A stretch of 64,000 bases of DNA from Tsukamurella tyrosinosolvens (GCF_900104775.1 NZ_FNSA01000003.1:2418001-2482000); one strand, 5' to 3'; positions 18,885-27,103 are shown, counted from the stretch's first letter. Notes: generated by a model from the sequence alone, not told the origin. Program-made: numbers and translations.

Positions 18885-19355
18885 TCCGCCGCCGTCGTCA
18901 TTGGCCTGCTCATGCTGCTGTACGCGCAGCCGCTCACCCGCATCGTCGCTCTCACCGTCAGCGACGTCGAGCTGACTCCGACTGAGCTCCGCCTGCGGTT
19001 CGGTCCCACCCCAGTACCTGTGCCCGCATTGTTTGCAACCTGGATCTATGTACTCCTCGAGAAACGCCCCAACCTGCAGACCAGCGGTACGGGCGGCGGC
19101 AATGACTACCTGTTCCCCGGCACCGGAGCAGGGCGACACCTGCATTCCCAGACAGTGACGAAGAGCTTGCGGAGTATGGGACTCACGCTGCTTGCGGGCC
19201 GCACCAGTTCCCTGCGCACCCTGGTCCAACGAGCACCAGCGCCGATCGTCGCGGACATGATCGGCTACAGCTACCAGGTCACTGCACGCCACAGCGACCT
19301 CGCCGCCGTGACGTACGCCCGCTACGCCTCCGAGATCGGCCAGCGCCGGCCATAG
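18885..19355 (+). pseudogene. Tyrosine recombinase/integrase, C-terminal relic
   Basis: An open frame of about 157 codons follows a stop at 18882; the first ATG is 18912. LLMLLYAQPLTRIVALTVSDVELT, LFPGTGAGRHLHSQTVTKSLRSMG and GRTSSLRTLVQRAPAPIVADMIGYSYQVTAR resemble the C-terminal half of the site-specific integrases found on actinobacterial plasmids and islands. The N-terminal half is absent and the upstream DNA is non-coding, so this is a decayed fragment. It marks the chromate module that follows as acquired DNA. Confidence 0.65.
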
Positions 19356-19369
19356 GTCCGAACCACGAC

Positions 19370-19525
19370 CTACGACTTCGGCGGCCGCCGGGTGTAGCCG
19401 AGCGTGAACCACATCACCGACATAGCAAACCACGCCGTGCCCAGCGCGTTTCCTGCAGCGAGAAACCCCAGGGCGACAGCCACGAAGATCGCACACAACG
19501 GGTAGGCGAGCCGCTCCAACAACAT
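19370..19525 (-). CDS. Small membrane protein, 51 residues, unknown
   Basis: ATG 19525 to TAG 19370, opposite in direction to its neighbours. The translation has two adjacent hydrophobic stretches (about 8-24 and 27-43, LCAIFVAVALGFLAAGNALG and TAWFAMSVMWFTLG) and a basic tail TRRPPKS, a typical small two-helix membrane protein. The ribosome-binding site is weak. Its coding status rests on composition alone. Confidence 0.45.
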   Translation of the reverse strand: MLLERLAYPLCAIFVAVALGFLAAGNALGTAWFAMSVMWFTLGYTRRPPKS

Positions 19526-19563
19526 GCCACGACTCTAACGAGACCGACCGACAAAGTTGTTGC

Positions 19564-19592
19564 TTGACAGGTTCCGCTCACGCGGAGGCTAG
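19564..19592 (+). promoter_or_regulatory. Possible chrB promoter
   Basis: A consensus -35 box TTGACA (19564-19569) stands about 40 bases before the chrB start, followed by a CCGC-TCAC-GCGG inverted repeat (from 19574). The -10 box is poor (GGCTAG at 19587-19592, 17 bases away). Confidence 0.4.
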
Positions 19593-19606
19593 CCCGCGAC
19601 GCTGCG

Positions 19607-20134
19607 ATGCAACCGTGGTTACATGATCGTGTGGCTGGATACGGATCGACCGAGCGTGGACGGTGGGTGTTGCTGAGCTATCGGCTCCCTCGGGAGCCGT
19701 CCACGCCACGGATCACTCTGTGGCGCAAGCTTAAGAAGCTGGGGGTGGCGCAGATGTCCGACGGCGTCGTCGCACTCCCCGACGATGCCCGGTCCCGCGA
19801 GCACATGGAATGGCTGGCCGATGAAGTCCACGAGTGGGGCGGCGAGGCCGGTGTATGGGTGGCCACGCCCACGTCCCGGTCGCAGGAAGCGGTGTTGATC
19901 GAGCAGATGACCACCGCCCGGGCGGCGGAGTACACCGACCTCGCCGAGCAGGCGCAGGCCGCTGCGGCCACGGCCGGAGCGGACAGGACGAAGACTGTGC
20001 GCCGTCTGCGGGCACAGTGGCGGCAGATCGCGCGCCGCGACTACTTCCCGCCCGCGGAACGCGATCGTGCCCGCGCCGCTCTTCGGCAGCTCAGCGACGG
20101 TGTATCGACCGGCGCAGAGGGAGCAGTCCGGTGA
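19607..20134 (+). CDS. chrB: Chromate resistance protein ChrB, N-terminal domain protein
   Basis: 175 residues. WVLLSYRLPREPSTPRITLWRKLKKLGVAQMSDGVVALPDDARSREHMEWLADEV is the typical opening of ChrB, and the later RRLRAQWRQIARRDYFPP segment is also conserved. ChrB is a chromate-responsive regulator or sensor needed for full resistance. ATG 19607 is used; a GTG at 19631 is possible. The stop overlaps the GTG of the next gene by 4 bases, so the two ChrB domains that are one chain in many bacteria are here two coupled genes. Confidence 0.85.
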   Translation: MQPWLHDRVAGYGSTERGRWVLLSYRLPREPSTPRITLWRKLKKLGVAQMSDGVVALPDDARSREHMEWLADEVHEWGGEAGVWVATPTSRSQEAVLIEQMTTARAAEYTDLAEQAQAAAATAGADRTKTVRRLRAQWRQIARRDYFPPAERDRARAALRQLSDGVSTGAEGAVR

Positions 20135-20559
20135 GGTGGAGCACACGCGCCGGGATCCACATCGACCGCGCGGCGTGCGCGTGGTTGATCGTCCGGTTCA
20201 TCGACCCGGGAGCGGAGTTCGTGTTCGTCGCGGGCCCGGACGAGGTTCCACCGGACGCGACGCCGTTCGACATGCGCGGAGTCGAGCTGTCCCACCACGG
20301 CGGCGATTGCACGTTCGAGACGATCCTGCGGCGCTACGACCTCGATGACCCCGCGCTCTGGCGGATCGCCGAGATCGTGCACGAGGCCGACATCGAGGAC
20401 GATCGCTACGACGCTCCCGAGGCCGCCGGCCTGGACACCGTCCTACGGGGCCTGTCGATGATCGGCGACGACCGGCAGACGATAACGGTCACCGGGCCGG
20501 TCTTCGACGGCCTCTACGAGTTCTTCCGCCGCTCCCTGCTCGGCCGCGCTCCCCTCTAA
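20131..20559 (+). CDS. chrB: Chromate resistance protein ChrB, C-terminal domain protein
   Basis: 142 residues from GTG 20131. It begins TRAGIHIDRAACAWLIVRFIDPGAEFVFV, the conserved start of the ChrB C-terminal domain, and has the HHGGDCTFETILRRYDL and EIVHEADIEDDRYDAPEAAGL segments with candidate metal- or anion-binding His, Cys and Asp residues. It is translated as a separate protein but coupled to the N-terminal gene. The split looks natural and is not a frameshift, since each gene has a start, a stop and intact domain boundaries. Confidence 0.83.
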   Translation: MRWSTRAGIHIDRAACAWLIVRFIDPGAEFVFVAGPDEVPPDATPFDMRGVELSHHGGDCTFETILRRYDLDDPALWRIAEIVHEADIEDDRYDAPEAAGLDTVLRGLSMIGDDRQTITVTGPVFDGLYEFFRRSLLGRAPL

Positions 20560-20610
20560 CCGAACGCCGCACCGGCCTTCACCGCTCACGCCTTCAAGGA
20601 GAATCCCTTC

Positions 20611-22068
20611 ATGTCTCACAACAGCATTCCCGAGAACGGAGCCGCACGCGAAGACCTGGCCGCGCCGCCGAACACCGACGGCTCTGGACAGCCGCGGGAG
20701 CGGCCCCCGACCGGTGATGTCATCCCCTTCGGCGTCGCCCTGCGGGCGTGGTTCGCGATCAGCCTGCAGACGTTCGGCGGCCCCGCCGGTCAGATCGCGG
20801 TCATGCAGCGCACGCTCGTCGACGAGAAGCGCTGGATCGGGCAGAAGCGGTTCCTGCACGCCCTCAACTACTGCATGGTGCTTCCCGGGCCGGAGGCTCA
20901 GCAATTGGCGATCTACACCGGGTGGCTGCTCAACGGTACGCGCGGCGGCATCGCCGCCGGCACCCTGTTCGTCCTCCCCGGCATGCTCGCGATGCTCGCC
21001 CTCTCCGCGATCTACATCGCCTACGGCGACACCACCGCCGTCACCGCGATCTTCGCCGGCCTCGCCCCCGCAGTGGTCGCGATCGTCGCCCAGGCCGTGC
21101 ACCGCGTCGGTAGCCGGGCCCTGACCACGCCCGCGCTCAAGCTGCTCGCCGTGGGCTCGTTCCTCGCGCTGTCGGTGTTCGCACTCCCCTTCCCCGTGGT
21201 CATCGCCATCGCGGCCCTGATCGGCTGCATCCTCGGCCGCACTCGTCCCGAGGCTCTTCAGGGACCCGCCAAGACCACCGCGACGGAGGCGGACGAGAAG
21301 CCGCCGCTGATCCCGGACGACATCCTGCACACTGAACGTCCCGCAGCTCGCCGCACGCTCCTGGTGCTGGCGATCGGGATCGTCGCCTGGGGCGTGCCCG
21401 TGCTCGCCTTCGCACTGCTCACCGGTACCGACAGCGTCTTCACCACCCAGGGACTGTTCTTCACCGGCACCGCACTGGTCACCTTCGGCGGCGCGTACGC
21501 CGTGCTCGCCTACGTCGCTCAACGCGCCGTCGAGGTCTTCGGCTGGCTGGCACCCGGCGAGATGGTCCGTGGCCTCGCACTCGCCGAGACCACACCTGGC
21601 CCGCTGATCATGGTCGTGCAGTTCGTCGCGTTCGTCGGCGCGTACCGCAACCCCGGCAGCCTCGACCCCTGGCTCGCCGGCACCCTCGGCGCCCTCATCG
21701 CCACCTGGGTGACCTTCGTGCCCTGCTTCGTGTTCGTCTTCCTCGGCGCCCCGTACATCGAGCGGCTCCGCAACAACAAGGCCCTCTCGGCCGCCCTGAC
21801 CGGGATCACCGCCGCCGTCGTCGGCGTGATCGCCAACCTCGCGCTCTACTTCGCCTTCCACACCCTCTTCGCCGAGACCACAACGGTGCGATGGGGACCG
21901 GTGAACCTCCAATGGCCGGACCTCGCGACCTGGCAGCCGGTCAGCACCGTCATCACCGTCATCGCCCTGGTACTGATCTTCCGACTCAAGTGGCCCGTAC
22001 TACGCACCCTCGGCGTGTGCGCCGCCCTCGGAGCCGCGGCCGCCGTCGCAGGGCTCCCACTTCCCTGA
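20611..22068 (+). CDS. chrA: Chromate efflux transporter ChrA
   Basis: 485 residues of the long (two-repeat) CHR family. The N-terminal repeat shows SLQTFGGPAGQIAVMQRTLVDEKRWI and MVLPGPEAQQLAIYTGWLL; the C-terminal repeat shows LVTFGGAYAVLAYVAQ and AETTPGPLIMVVQFVAFVGAY. These motifs define ChrA, which exports chromate from the cytoplasm. A GGAGAA ribosome-binding site precedes the ATG. It follows chrB in the same direction and is almost certainly in the same operon. Confidence 0.95.
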   Translation: MSHNSIPENGAAREDLAAPPNTDGSGQPRERPPTGDVIPFGVALRAWFAISLQTFGGPAGQIAVMQRTLVDEKRWIGQKRFLHALNYCMVLPGPEAQQLAIYTGWLLNGTRGGIAAGTLFVLPGMLAMLALSAIYIAYGDTTAVTAIFAGLAPAVVAIVAQAVHRVGSRALTTPALKLLAVGSFLALSVFALPFPVVIAIAALIGCILGRTRPEALQGPAKTTATEADEKPPLIPDDILHTERPAARRTLLVLAIGIVAWGVPVLAFALLTGTDSVFTTQGLFFTGTALVTFGGAYAVLAYVAQRAVEVFGWLAPGEMVRGLALAETTPGPLIMVVQFVAFVGAYRNPGSLDPWLAGTLGALIATWVTFVPCFVFVFLGAPYIERLRNNKALSAALTGITAAVVGVIANLALYFAFHTLFAETTTVRWGPVNLQWPDLATWQPVSTVITVIALVLIFRLKWPVLRTLGVCAALGAAAAVAGLPLP

Positions 22069-22104
22069 CGGCTACGTTCCTGCTGCGCTCGCGGCTCGTC
22101 CGGG

Positions 22105-23442
22105 TCAGGCGGGCCAGCGGACGTGCTCGGTGTCGATGACGAACGGGTGCCGGTGCCGGTAGACACCGCCACCGACGGCGACCGCGTCGGCAAGATGCTC
22201 AGGCGCCGTTTCTGCGGCCACATGCTGATGCTCGAGCTCGCTCGGATCACGCCGCGGCCACATCCGCACCGCCACCAGCAGCCCGGCTAGGGACAAGCTG
22301 CCGAGGACCGCGTAGGCGGGGCCGAACCCGGCGGAGGTGCCGAGCCATCCGGCGATCGGGTAGGTGATCAGCCAGCACAGGTGCGAGAGCGAGAACTGCG
22401 CGGCGAACACCGACGCCCGGTCCGCAGGTACTGAGGAGCGTCGCAGCACCTGCCCGACCGGGGTGAGCACCAGGCTCATCCCGATCCCGATGGCCGACCA
22501 CACCACGACCGCGGCCGGCCATACCAGCGCGCCCGGCACCGAGATCAGCACCGCCGCCGCGGCGGCAGCGACGACCAGCAGTGCGCCGCCGGTGAGCATC
22601 ACCGGCCGCTCCGGCACCCTGTCGAGCAGCCGCGGCAGCAGCAGCGCGACGAGCATGGTCCCGATACCCGAGGCCGCGAGCAGCCAGGCGACGCCGGCCT
22701 GCGTCCCGCCGAGGTGATCCCGCACCACGTTGACGGTGCTGACCATCACGATCGCCCCGGCCCCGGCGACCGCCAGGTCGAGCCCGAGGACGCCGCGCAG
22801 CCGCGGCGTCGCTGCGAAGATCCGCACGCCCGCGAAGGTGCGGTCGAACACGCCCGCCCGGGCACTGCGCGTTGCGTCCGGGATCGACGTCGACACCACC
22901 AGCAGCGCGGACAGCGCGAAGCCGATGACGGTGAACCCGAACAACCAGTGGTAGCTCATCACCGCGAGCGCGACCGCCGCCAGGACCGGGCTCAGCAGCG
23001 ATTCCATCGTCGACGCCAGTTGCGAGGCCGACAGTGCGCGGGTGTACTGCGCCTCGTCGGTGACGATGTCGGGGATCACCGCCTGGAACGTCGGCGTGAA
23101 CGCCGCCGACGCGGACTGCAGGACCGCGATGAGCACGTAGATCTGCCACACCTGGTCGACCCACGGCAACGCCAGCACCACCGACGCCCGCAGAACATCG
23201 AGGCTGACCAGCAACAGCCGCCGCGGCATCCGATCCACGTACGCCGTCGCCAGCGGCGCGATTACCACGTACGCGACCATCTTGATCGTCAGCGCCGTCC
23301 CCAACACAGCGGCAGCCCGCGCACCCGCTAGGTCGTACGCCAACAGTCCCAGCGCGACCGTCGTCATCCCCGTGCCAAACAGGGCCACCACCTGCGCCGT
23401 GAACAGATGCCGGTAGTCCCGGATCCCGAACAGCGACGTCAC
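22105..23442 (-). CDS. MFS exporter of the chromate module, His-rich C-terminal tail
   Basis: 445 residues, 12 predicted helices (FTAQVVALFGTGMTTVALGLLAYDLAG opens helix 1, with DRMPRRLLL in the 2-3 loop). The C-terminal 45 residues are unusual: HQHVAAETAPEHL and then YRHRHPFVIDTEHVRWP, rich in histidine and reminiscent of metal-binding tails. It is transcribed toward chrA and away from an ArsR-type gene. Similar MFS genes accompany chrA in other actinobacterial chromate loci; whether it moves chromate, nickel or another ion is unknown. The start has a GAGAGGTGAG ribosome-binding site. Confidence 0.8.
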   Translation of the reverse strand: MTSLFGIRDYRHLFTAQVVALFGTGMTTVALGLLAYDLAGARAAAVLGTALTIKMVAYVVIAPLATAYVDRMPRRLLLVSLDVLRASVVLALPWVDQVWQIYVLIAVLQSASAAFTPTFQAVIPDIVTDEAQYTRALSASQLASTMESLLSPVLAAVALAVMSYHWLFGFTVIGFALSALLVVSTSIPDATRSARAGVFDRTFAGVRIFAATPRLRGVLGLDLAVAGAGAIVMVSTVNVVRDHLGGTQAGVAWLLAASGIGTMLVALLLPRLLDRVPERPVMLTGGALLVVAAAAAAVLISVPGALVWPAAVVVWSAIGIGMSLVLTPVGQVLRRSSVPADRASVFAAQFSLSHLCWLITYPIAGWLGTSAGFGPAYAVLGSLSLAGLLVAVRMWPRRDPSELEHQHVAAETAPEHLADAVAVGGGVYRHRHPFVIDTEHVRWPA

Positions 23443-23482
23443 ATCTCACCTCTCGAAAGCCCCACACCACAAACGCGTGCCT

Positions 23483-23548
23483 GTGTACGCACATACTAAC
23501 CATAGGAGCGGACTGCCGACCGGCTATCCTGTGACCGTGTACGCACAT
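23483..23548. promoter_or_regulatory. Repeated 12-mer operators at the MFS/ArsR divergent promoter
   Basis: GTGTACGCACAT occurs exactly at 23483-23494 and 23537-23548, 54 bases apart. Each contains the dyad TGTG-TACG-CACA or its close variant. The second overlaps the start of the regulator gene, where TATCCT (23525-23530) is a candidate -10 box for a leaderless transcript. Confidence 0.55.
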
Positions 23549-23887
23549 GACGTCACGTCGGAATGGGACCGGACGCCGCCCGACGAGCAGATCGAGGCGA
23601 CCTGCCTGGCACTGAAGATGCTCTCCGTGCCGGCCCGGACGAAGATCCTCTGGGCGCTCAGCGGAGCCGGCGAGCTCGACGTCACCACCCTCACCGAACA
23701 GGTCGGCCAGGCCCGCCCCGCGGTATCCCAGCACCTAGCCAAACTCCAACTCGCAGGCCTCATCGCGCACCGGCGCGACGGCCGCCGCCTGCTCTACCGG
23801 GTGCGCGGCGGACACGTCCGGCGCCTCCTCATCGAAGCCCTCAACGCCGCCGAGCACCAGCTCAAAGACCTCCCCGAACACGACTGA
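23531..23887 (+). CDS. ArsR/SmtB-family metalloregulator of the chromate module
   Basis: 118 residues from GTG 23531; GTG 23537 fits a leaderless start even better, and the frame is open back to 23477. The winged HTH is clear: LKMLSVPARTKILWALSGAGELDVTTLTEQVGQARPAVSQHLAKLQLAGLIAHRRDGRRLLYRV. There is no Cys in the sensor region; instead a His-containing C-terminal helix (GGHVRRLLIEALNAAEHQL) could form a metal site. It is divergent from the MFS exporter and probably represses it and itself through the repeated 12-mer. Confidence 0.82.
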   Translation: MTVYAHDVTSEWDRTPPDEQIEATCLALKMLSVPARTKILWALSGAGELDVTTLTEQVGQARPAVSQHLAKLQLAGLIAHRRDGRRLLYRVRGGHVRRLLIEALNAAEHQLKDLPEHD

Positions 23888-23952
23888 TCCGCGAAGAGTG
23901 GAACGACCGGCTGCCTAGCGAAAACTATTCTGGCGAAAGTACATTCAAGACA

Positions 23953-24189
23953 ATGAACTCAGCGCCTCTGCCGTGGTGGCTTGCCGACAGCGCAGACCTG
24001 CTCGCGCACCTCTCGGCCGAGCAGCAAGACCGCATCAGCTCAGTCATCTACTCGAACTACCTCGCCGGCGCCGAGCCGCCATACCGGCATTTCATCGCAC
24101 CGCTCGTCGACGTCGAGCTTGGCCTGATGACCGCCGACGAGGCGATCAACCGATTCGCCTACTACCGACAGGCCCAGATCGACGAATGA
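23953..24189 (+). CDS. Small VbhA-antitoxin-like protein
   Basis: 78 residues. The segment SSVIYSNYLAGAEPPYRHF...LGLMTADEAINRFAYY resembles the VbhA-type antitoxin domain, in which a helix carrying (S/T)xxxE(G/N) blocks a Fic toxin and a GxxTxDEAI helix follows. Here the inhibitory glutamate position is alanine (S34-N-Y-L-A38-G39). No fic gene is nearby. The ATG of the next gene overlaps its stop (ATGA), so the partner is a tautomerase-like protein. The family link rests on pattern only. Confidence 0.5.
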   Translation: MNSAPLPWWLADSADLLAHLSAEQQDRISSVIYSNYLAGAEPPYRHFIAPLVDVELGLMTADEAINRFAYYRQAQIDE

Positions 24190-24611
24190 CGGGCAACAAT
24201 GACAACTTGATATTGACACTATCCAGTCATGTCGAGTCGCAGAAACACCACATGCCACATGGTCGATTCTGGATGCGCATCATCCGCGCACACGATCGAA
24301 ACTCCCTGTCGAAGATTATCGGCGGCACGGTCCACGTCCTGCCCACGGAGAACGTGTACGCGGGTGCCGCCCACAGCCGTCTCGTCATGGTGGAACTGAA
24401 GCTGCCGGATATCGGCCTCGCCGATGTGGCCGCCCGCGCAGACTTCATCGCGCGCGCCACCGAGATCGTCGCCGACCTGACCGTGGAGGATCATTCCTCC
24501 GACGACACCTGGGTAAACATCATGAACGCCCCAGACGGTGGATGGGGCATCGGCGGTCGCCAATTCCGCTCCGCGGACTTGATCGCAGCGATTACCGCTG
24601 CGGCAGATTGA
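24186..24611 (+). CDS. Tautomerase-superfamily-like protein
   Basis: 141 residues, translationally coupled to the preceding small gene. The C-terminal half (LADVAARADFIARATEIVADLTVEDHSSDDTWVNIMNAPDGGWGIGGRQF) has the helix followed by a VxI strand and a GGWGIGGR loop like those of 4-oxalocrotonate tautomerase relatives. The N-terminal catalytic Pro typical of that superfamily is not evident at residue 2 (MTGNNDN), so activity is uncertain. Confidence 0.5.
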   Translation: MTGNNDNLILTLSSHVESQKHHMPHGRFWMRIIRAHDRNSLSKIIGGTVHVLPTENVYAGAAHSRLVMVELKLPDIGLADVAARADFIARATEIVADLTVEDHSSDDTWVNIMNAPDGGWGIGGRQFRSADLIAAITAAAD

Positions 24612-24683
24612 AGGCAGGATCACGTCGAGAACCACGCTTCGATCAGTGTGAAGATCGGCAGACGCCGAGACTCCACCGGGGCC

Positions 24684-24765
24684 CACGCTCTCCTGGCCCG
24701 TCAGGAGCGAGCGTGTGGGCGACAGTGTCCACGATGACGTTGGAATCCGATACACAGGGATTCCA
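24684..24765 (+). terminator. Two hairpins after the tautomerase-like gene
   Basis: A bulged stem CACGCTC/TCCTG pairing with CAGGA/GAGCGTG (24684-24715) is followed by TGGAATCC-N9-GGATTCCA (24741-24765). Either could end the operon that stops at 24611. The second also marks the likely right side of the accessory patch. Confidence 0.4.
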
Positions 24766-24858
24766 GTAGCCCGATCATTGCCTACCCCTCGCGCCCGACC
24801 CGCCCCTGGGCAGGCCAGCCTTTGGTGATGAACAACCTTCGACCGACATGCTGGTGAC

Positions 24859-25851
24859 ATGTCCTGCACACGAGGCCTGGCGAGGTGCTCGCCGGCGCGA
24901 TCAGTATCCCTGAACGCAGTCATTCTGGTCGGCCTGCTCGTGCTCAGCGCGTGCGGTAGCGGTCCGAACGCCGCCGATCCGACCAGAGCCGCTGCGCCCA
25001 GCGCCGCCGCGCCCACCTCCGTAGCACCCCTCGACTGCACGCCGCGCCCAACAACCGGGTCGAGTGAGGACAGCGCGAGATCTCCGACGTTCCGCGCCGT
25101 ACCGGGACGATTGCCGGCACCTGGCGCCGCCGAGGTCGGCGGTGTCACGCTGCCACCCGGGCGCCAGGTGCAGAACGCCGACGGCGTCGCCGTCGCCTGG
25201 CTCGGAACCGACGTACTCAGCGAGCATCGCTTGACCGGACTGATCCGAGATCTCACAGGCGCGTTCTCCCGCACGGGCCTGTGGCCGATGAGGATTCCGA
25301 CGCAATACCGAAGCAGCAGCACCCTCGAACCTCCGTGGCCGGATACGGGACCGCCTCTATCCCTGACCGCGGTCCCGACAGCGCAGGCCGTGTACGAGCG
25401 CCTCTGCCGCGACCACGCGCGCTATAGCGCCGACCTCGAGCCGATGGTGCCACCGGTGACGTCTCTGGCGCGACGTCAGCCGGGTCCGGAGCTGACGCCG
25501 AGCCGACTTCGGATCGCTCAGGGCGGTGGACTCCTCCTGGTCCCCGTCGCGCGCCCCGCCGACGTACCCGCAGCCCTGGGCTGGCTGGGTGCGACCAATT
25601 CTCAGCTCACCGGGGCCGACATCACCGCGGTTCTCCGATCATGGGAAGACCGATTCGAAGCCGTACTGGTGTCGATCGGGTGGGACACGCTCGAGGTGCA
25701 GATTGGGAATCGCCCCGAAACCACGCAGCAGCGCGGCAAGCTGGTCTCCGAGCACTACTGGATCTGCCCCGACAACTTCGCAGCATCCGTGCCCGAGACC
25801 TACAGCCAAGGCCTGTCCACGTGGGACCGGTGGTCGTTCTGGTGGGACTAG
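24859..25851 (+). CDS. Lipoprotein with C-terminal DUF4253 domain
   Basis: 330 residues. A signal peptide with lipobox (VLSAC, Cys about 33) is followed by a Ala/Pro/Thr-rich linker. The C-terminal 110 residues match DUF4253: LLLVPVARPADVPAALGWLGATNSQ, ITAVLRSWEDRFEAVLVSIGWDTLEVQIGNRP and EHYWICPDNF. DUF4253 proteins are usually cytoplasmic and occur in immunity-like contexts; a lipid-anchored form is less common. The function is unknown. It stands alone. Confidence 0.75.
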   Translation: MSCTRGLARCSPARSVSLNAVILVGLLVLSACGSGPNAADPTRAAAPSAAAPTSVAPLDCTPRPTTGSSEDSARSPTFRAVPGRLPAPGAAEVGGVTLPPGRQVQNADGVAVAWLGTDVLSEHRLTGLIRDLTGAFSRTGLWPMRIPTQYRSSSTLEPPWPDTGPPLSLTAVPTAQAVYERLCRDHARYSADLEPMVPPVTSLARRQPGPELTPSRLRIAQGGGLLLVPVARPADVPAALGWLGATNSQLTGADITAVLRSWEDRFEAVLVSIGWDTLEVQIGNRPETTQQRGKLVSEHYWICPDNFAASVPETYSQGLSTWDRWSFWWD

Positions 25852-25901
25852 CACCTGGCGATCGTTGACGGATCGGCCGACGCGAGACGAGTGTTAGCGT
25901 C

Positions 25902-26465
25902 GTGCCCTCATTGATCTACCCGACGAACGTCTCCCTTGACGGTTACATCGAGGATGACGAAGGTCGCTTCGACTGGCTTCCCGGCGACGACGACGTCTTC
26001 GCCGCACACACCGCGTTGATGCGATCCGCCGGCACTCTCCTGTACGGCCGGCGCCTCTACGAGATGATGTCCGTCTGGGAGACCGACCCGTCTCTGGCCG
26101 GGCGCTCCCCTGCCGCAGCCGACTTCGCGGCCGCATGGCGAGCGGCGGCGAAGGTCGTCTACTCCACGAGCCTGACGACACCGTCGACCGCGAACACCCG
26201 GATCGAGCGCGCCTTCGACCGCGATCACGTCCGTGCCCTCAAGGCCGCCTCCGACCGCGACCTCCTCCTCGGCGGCGCCGATCTCGCCGCCCAGGCGCTC
26301 GCCGCAGGCCTCATCGACGAGGTCCAGCTGTACGTCCTGCCGCTCGCCGTCGGCGGCGGGAAACCGGGGCTCCCGACGGGCATCCGTGTCGACCTCGAAC
26401 TCCTCGACCATCGACGCTTCGACAGCGGCGTCGTTCTCCTTCGTTACTCCCCCAGCAGCCGCTGA
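25902..26465 (+). CDS. Dihydrofolate reductase / RibD C-terminal domain family protein
   Basis: 187 residues, GTG start. IYPTNVSLDGYIEDDEGRFDW, LLYGRRLYEMMSVW and the Gly-rich LLLGGADLAAQALAAGLIDEVQLYVLPLAVGGGKP follow the RibD-C/DHFR-like fold that binds NADPH. Stand-alone members in actinobacteria are called dihydrofolate reductase family proteins, but their substrate is not known. The end overlaps the convergent tetR gene by 22 bases. Confidence 0.85.
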   Translation: MPSLIYPTNVSLDGYIEDDEGRFDWLPGDDDVFAAHTALMRSAGTLLYGRRLYEMMSVWETDPSLAGRSPAAADFAAAWRAAAKVVYSTSLTTPSTANTRIERAFDRDHVRALKAASDRDLLLGGADLAAQALAAGLIDEVQLYVLPLAVGGGKPGLPTGIRVDLELLDHRRFDSGVVLLRYSPSSR

Positions 26466-27037
26466 ACGAAGACCGCCACGACATCGGTCGACACCGTCGG
26501 ATCGGTGGCGCGTTGCATGCCCAGCCCCAGGATCAGGCTGAACAGGCCCAGCGCCAGCGTCTCCGCATCCACCGGCAGCTCGAGCCCGTGGGCCGCCTCG
26601 AGCTCCTCGACGAGTGCCGTCGTGGCGGCGCGGATGCGTTCGTAGCGCGACGCCGTCGCCGTCATCAGCGCGCCGTCCGCGGCGCTGGTGGCCGAGACCG
26701 CCATTTCGAGCCGGAACCACGCCCGGTCCCCCACGATGGTGCGGCCCCAGGCGTCGAGGGAGTCGATCACCGCGGCGAGACCGTCGGCCCGCGCGGCCTC
26801 CGCCAGGGCCAGCACCCGCGCCGTCTCCTGCTCGTAGAGGCCGTCGATGACCGCCGTGCCCAGGCTGACCTTGTTGGCGAAGTTCGAGTAGACGGCGCCG
26901 CGGGTGAAGCCCGCATGCGCCGCGACGGCCTCGAGTGAGGTCGCGGTGAACCCGTCGCGAAGGAACAGTTCCGTCGCCGAGGCGACGATCAGTGCCCGCG
27001 TGCGCGATTGGGCGTCCGCCCTCGACAACCGTTGCAT
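26444..27037 (-). CDS. TetR-family regulator
   Basis: 197 residues. The N-terminal HTH is standard (RALIVASATELFLRDGFTATSLEAVAAHAGFTRGAVYSNFANKVSLGTAVIDG). The C-terminal ligand domain has no recognised identity. It diverges from the Baeyer-Villiger monooxygenase gene with 66 bases between. That gap has partial dyads (ATAC-N5-GTAT at 27073-27085, and GATAC at 27054 facing GTATC at 27081), which makes it the likely repressor of that operon, an arrangement analogous to ethR-ethA. Confidence 0.87.
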   Translation of the reverse strand: MQRLSRADAQSRTRALIVASATELFLRDGFTATSLEAVAAHAGFTRGAVYSNFANKVSLGTAVIDGLYEQETARVLALAEAARADGLAAVIDSLDAWGRTIVGDRAWFRLEMAVSATSAADGALMTATASRYERIRAATTALVEELEAAHGLELPVDAETLALGLFSLILGLGMQRATDPTVSTDVVAVFVQRLLGE

Positions 27038-27103
27038 CCGGCCATCCTATCGGGATACAGTCTGTTTTCGAATACTCATCGTATCTGAAATGAGGCGGCA
27101 CCC

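Noticed and set aside
20131-20559. chrB as one gene broken by a frameshift
   Set aside because: Both parts have intact domain ends and a standard GTGA overlap with a start codon at the junction.
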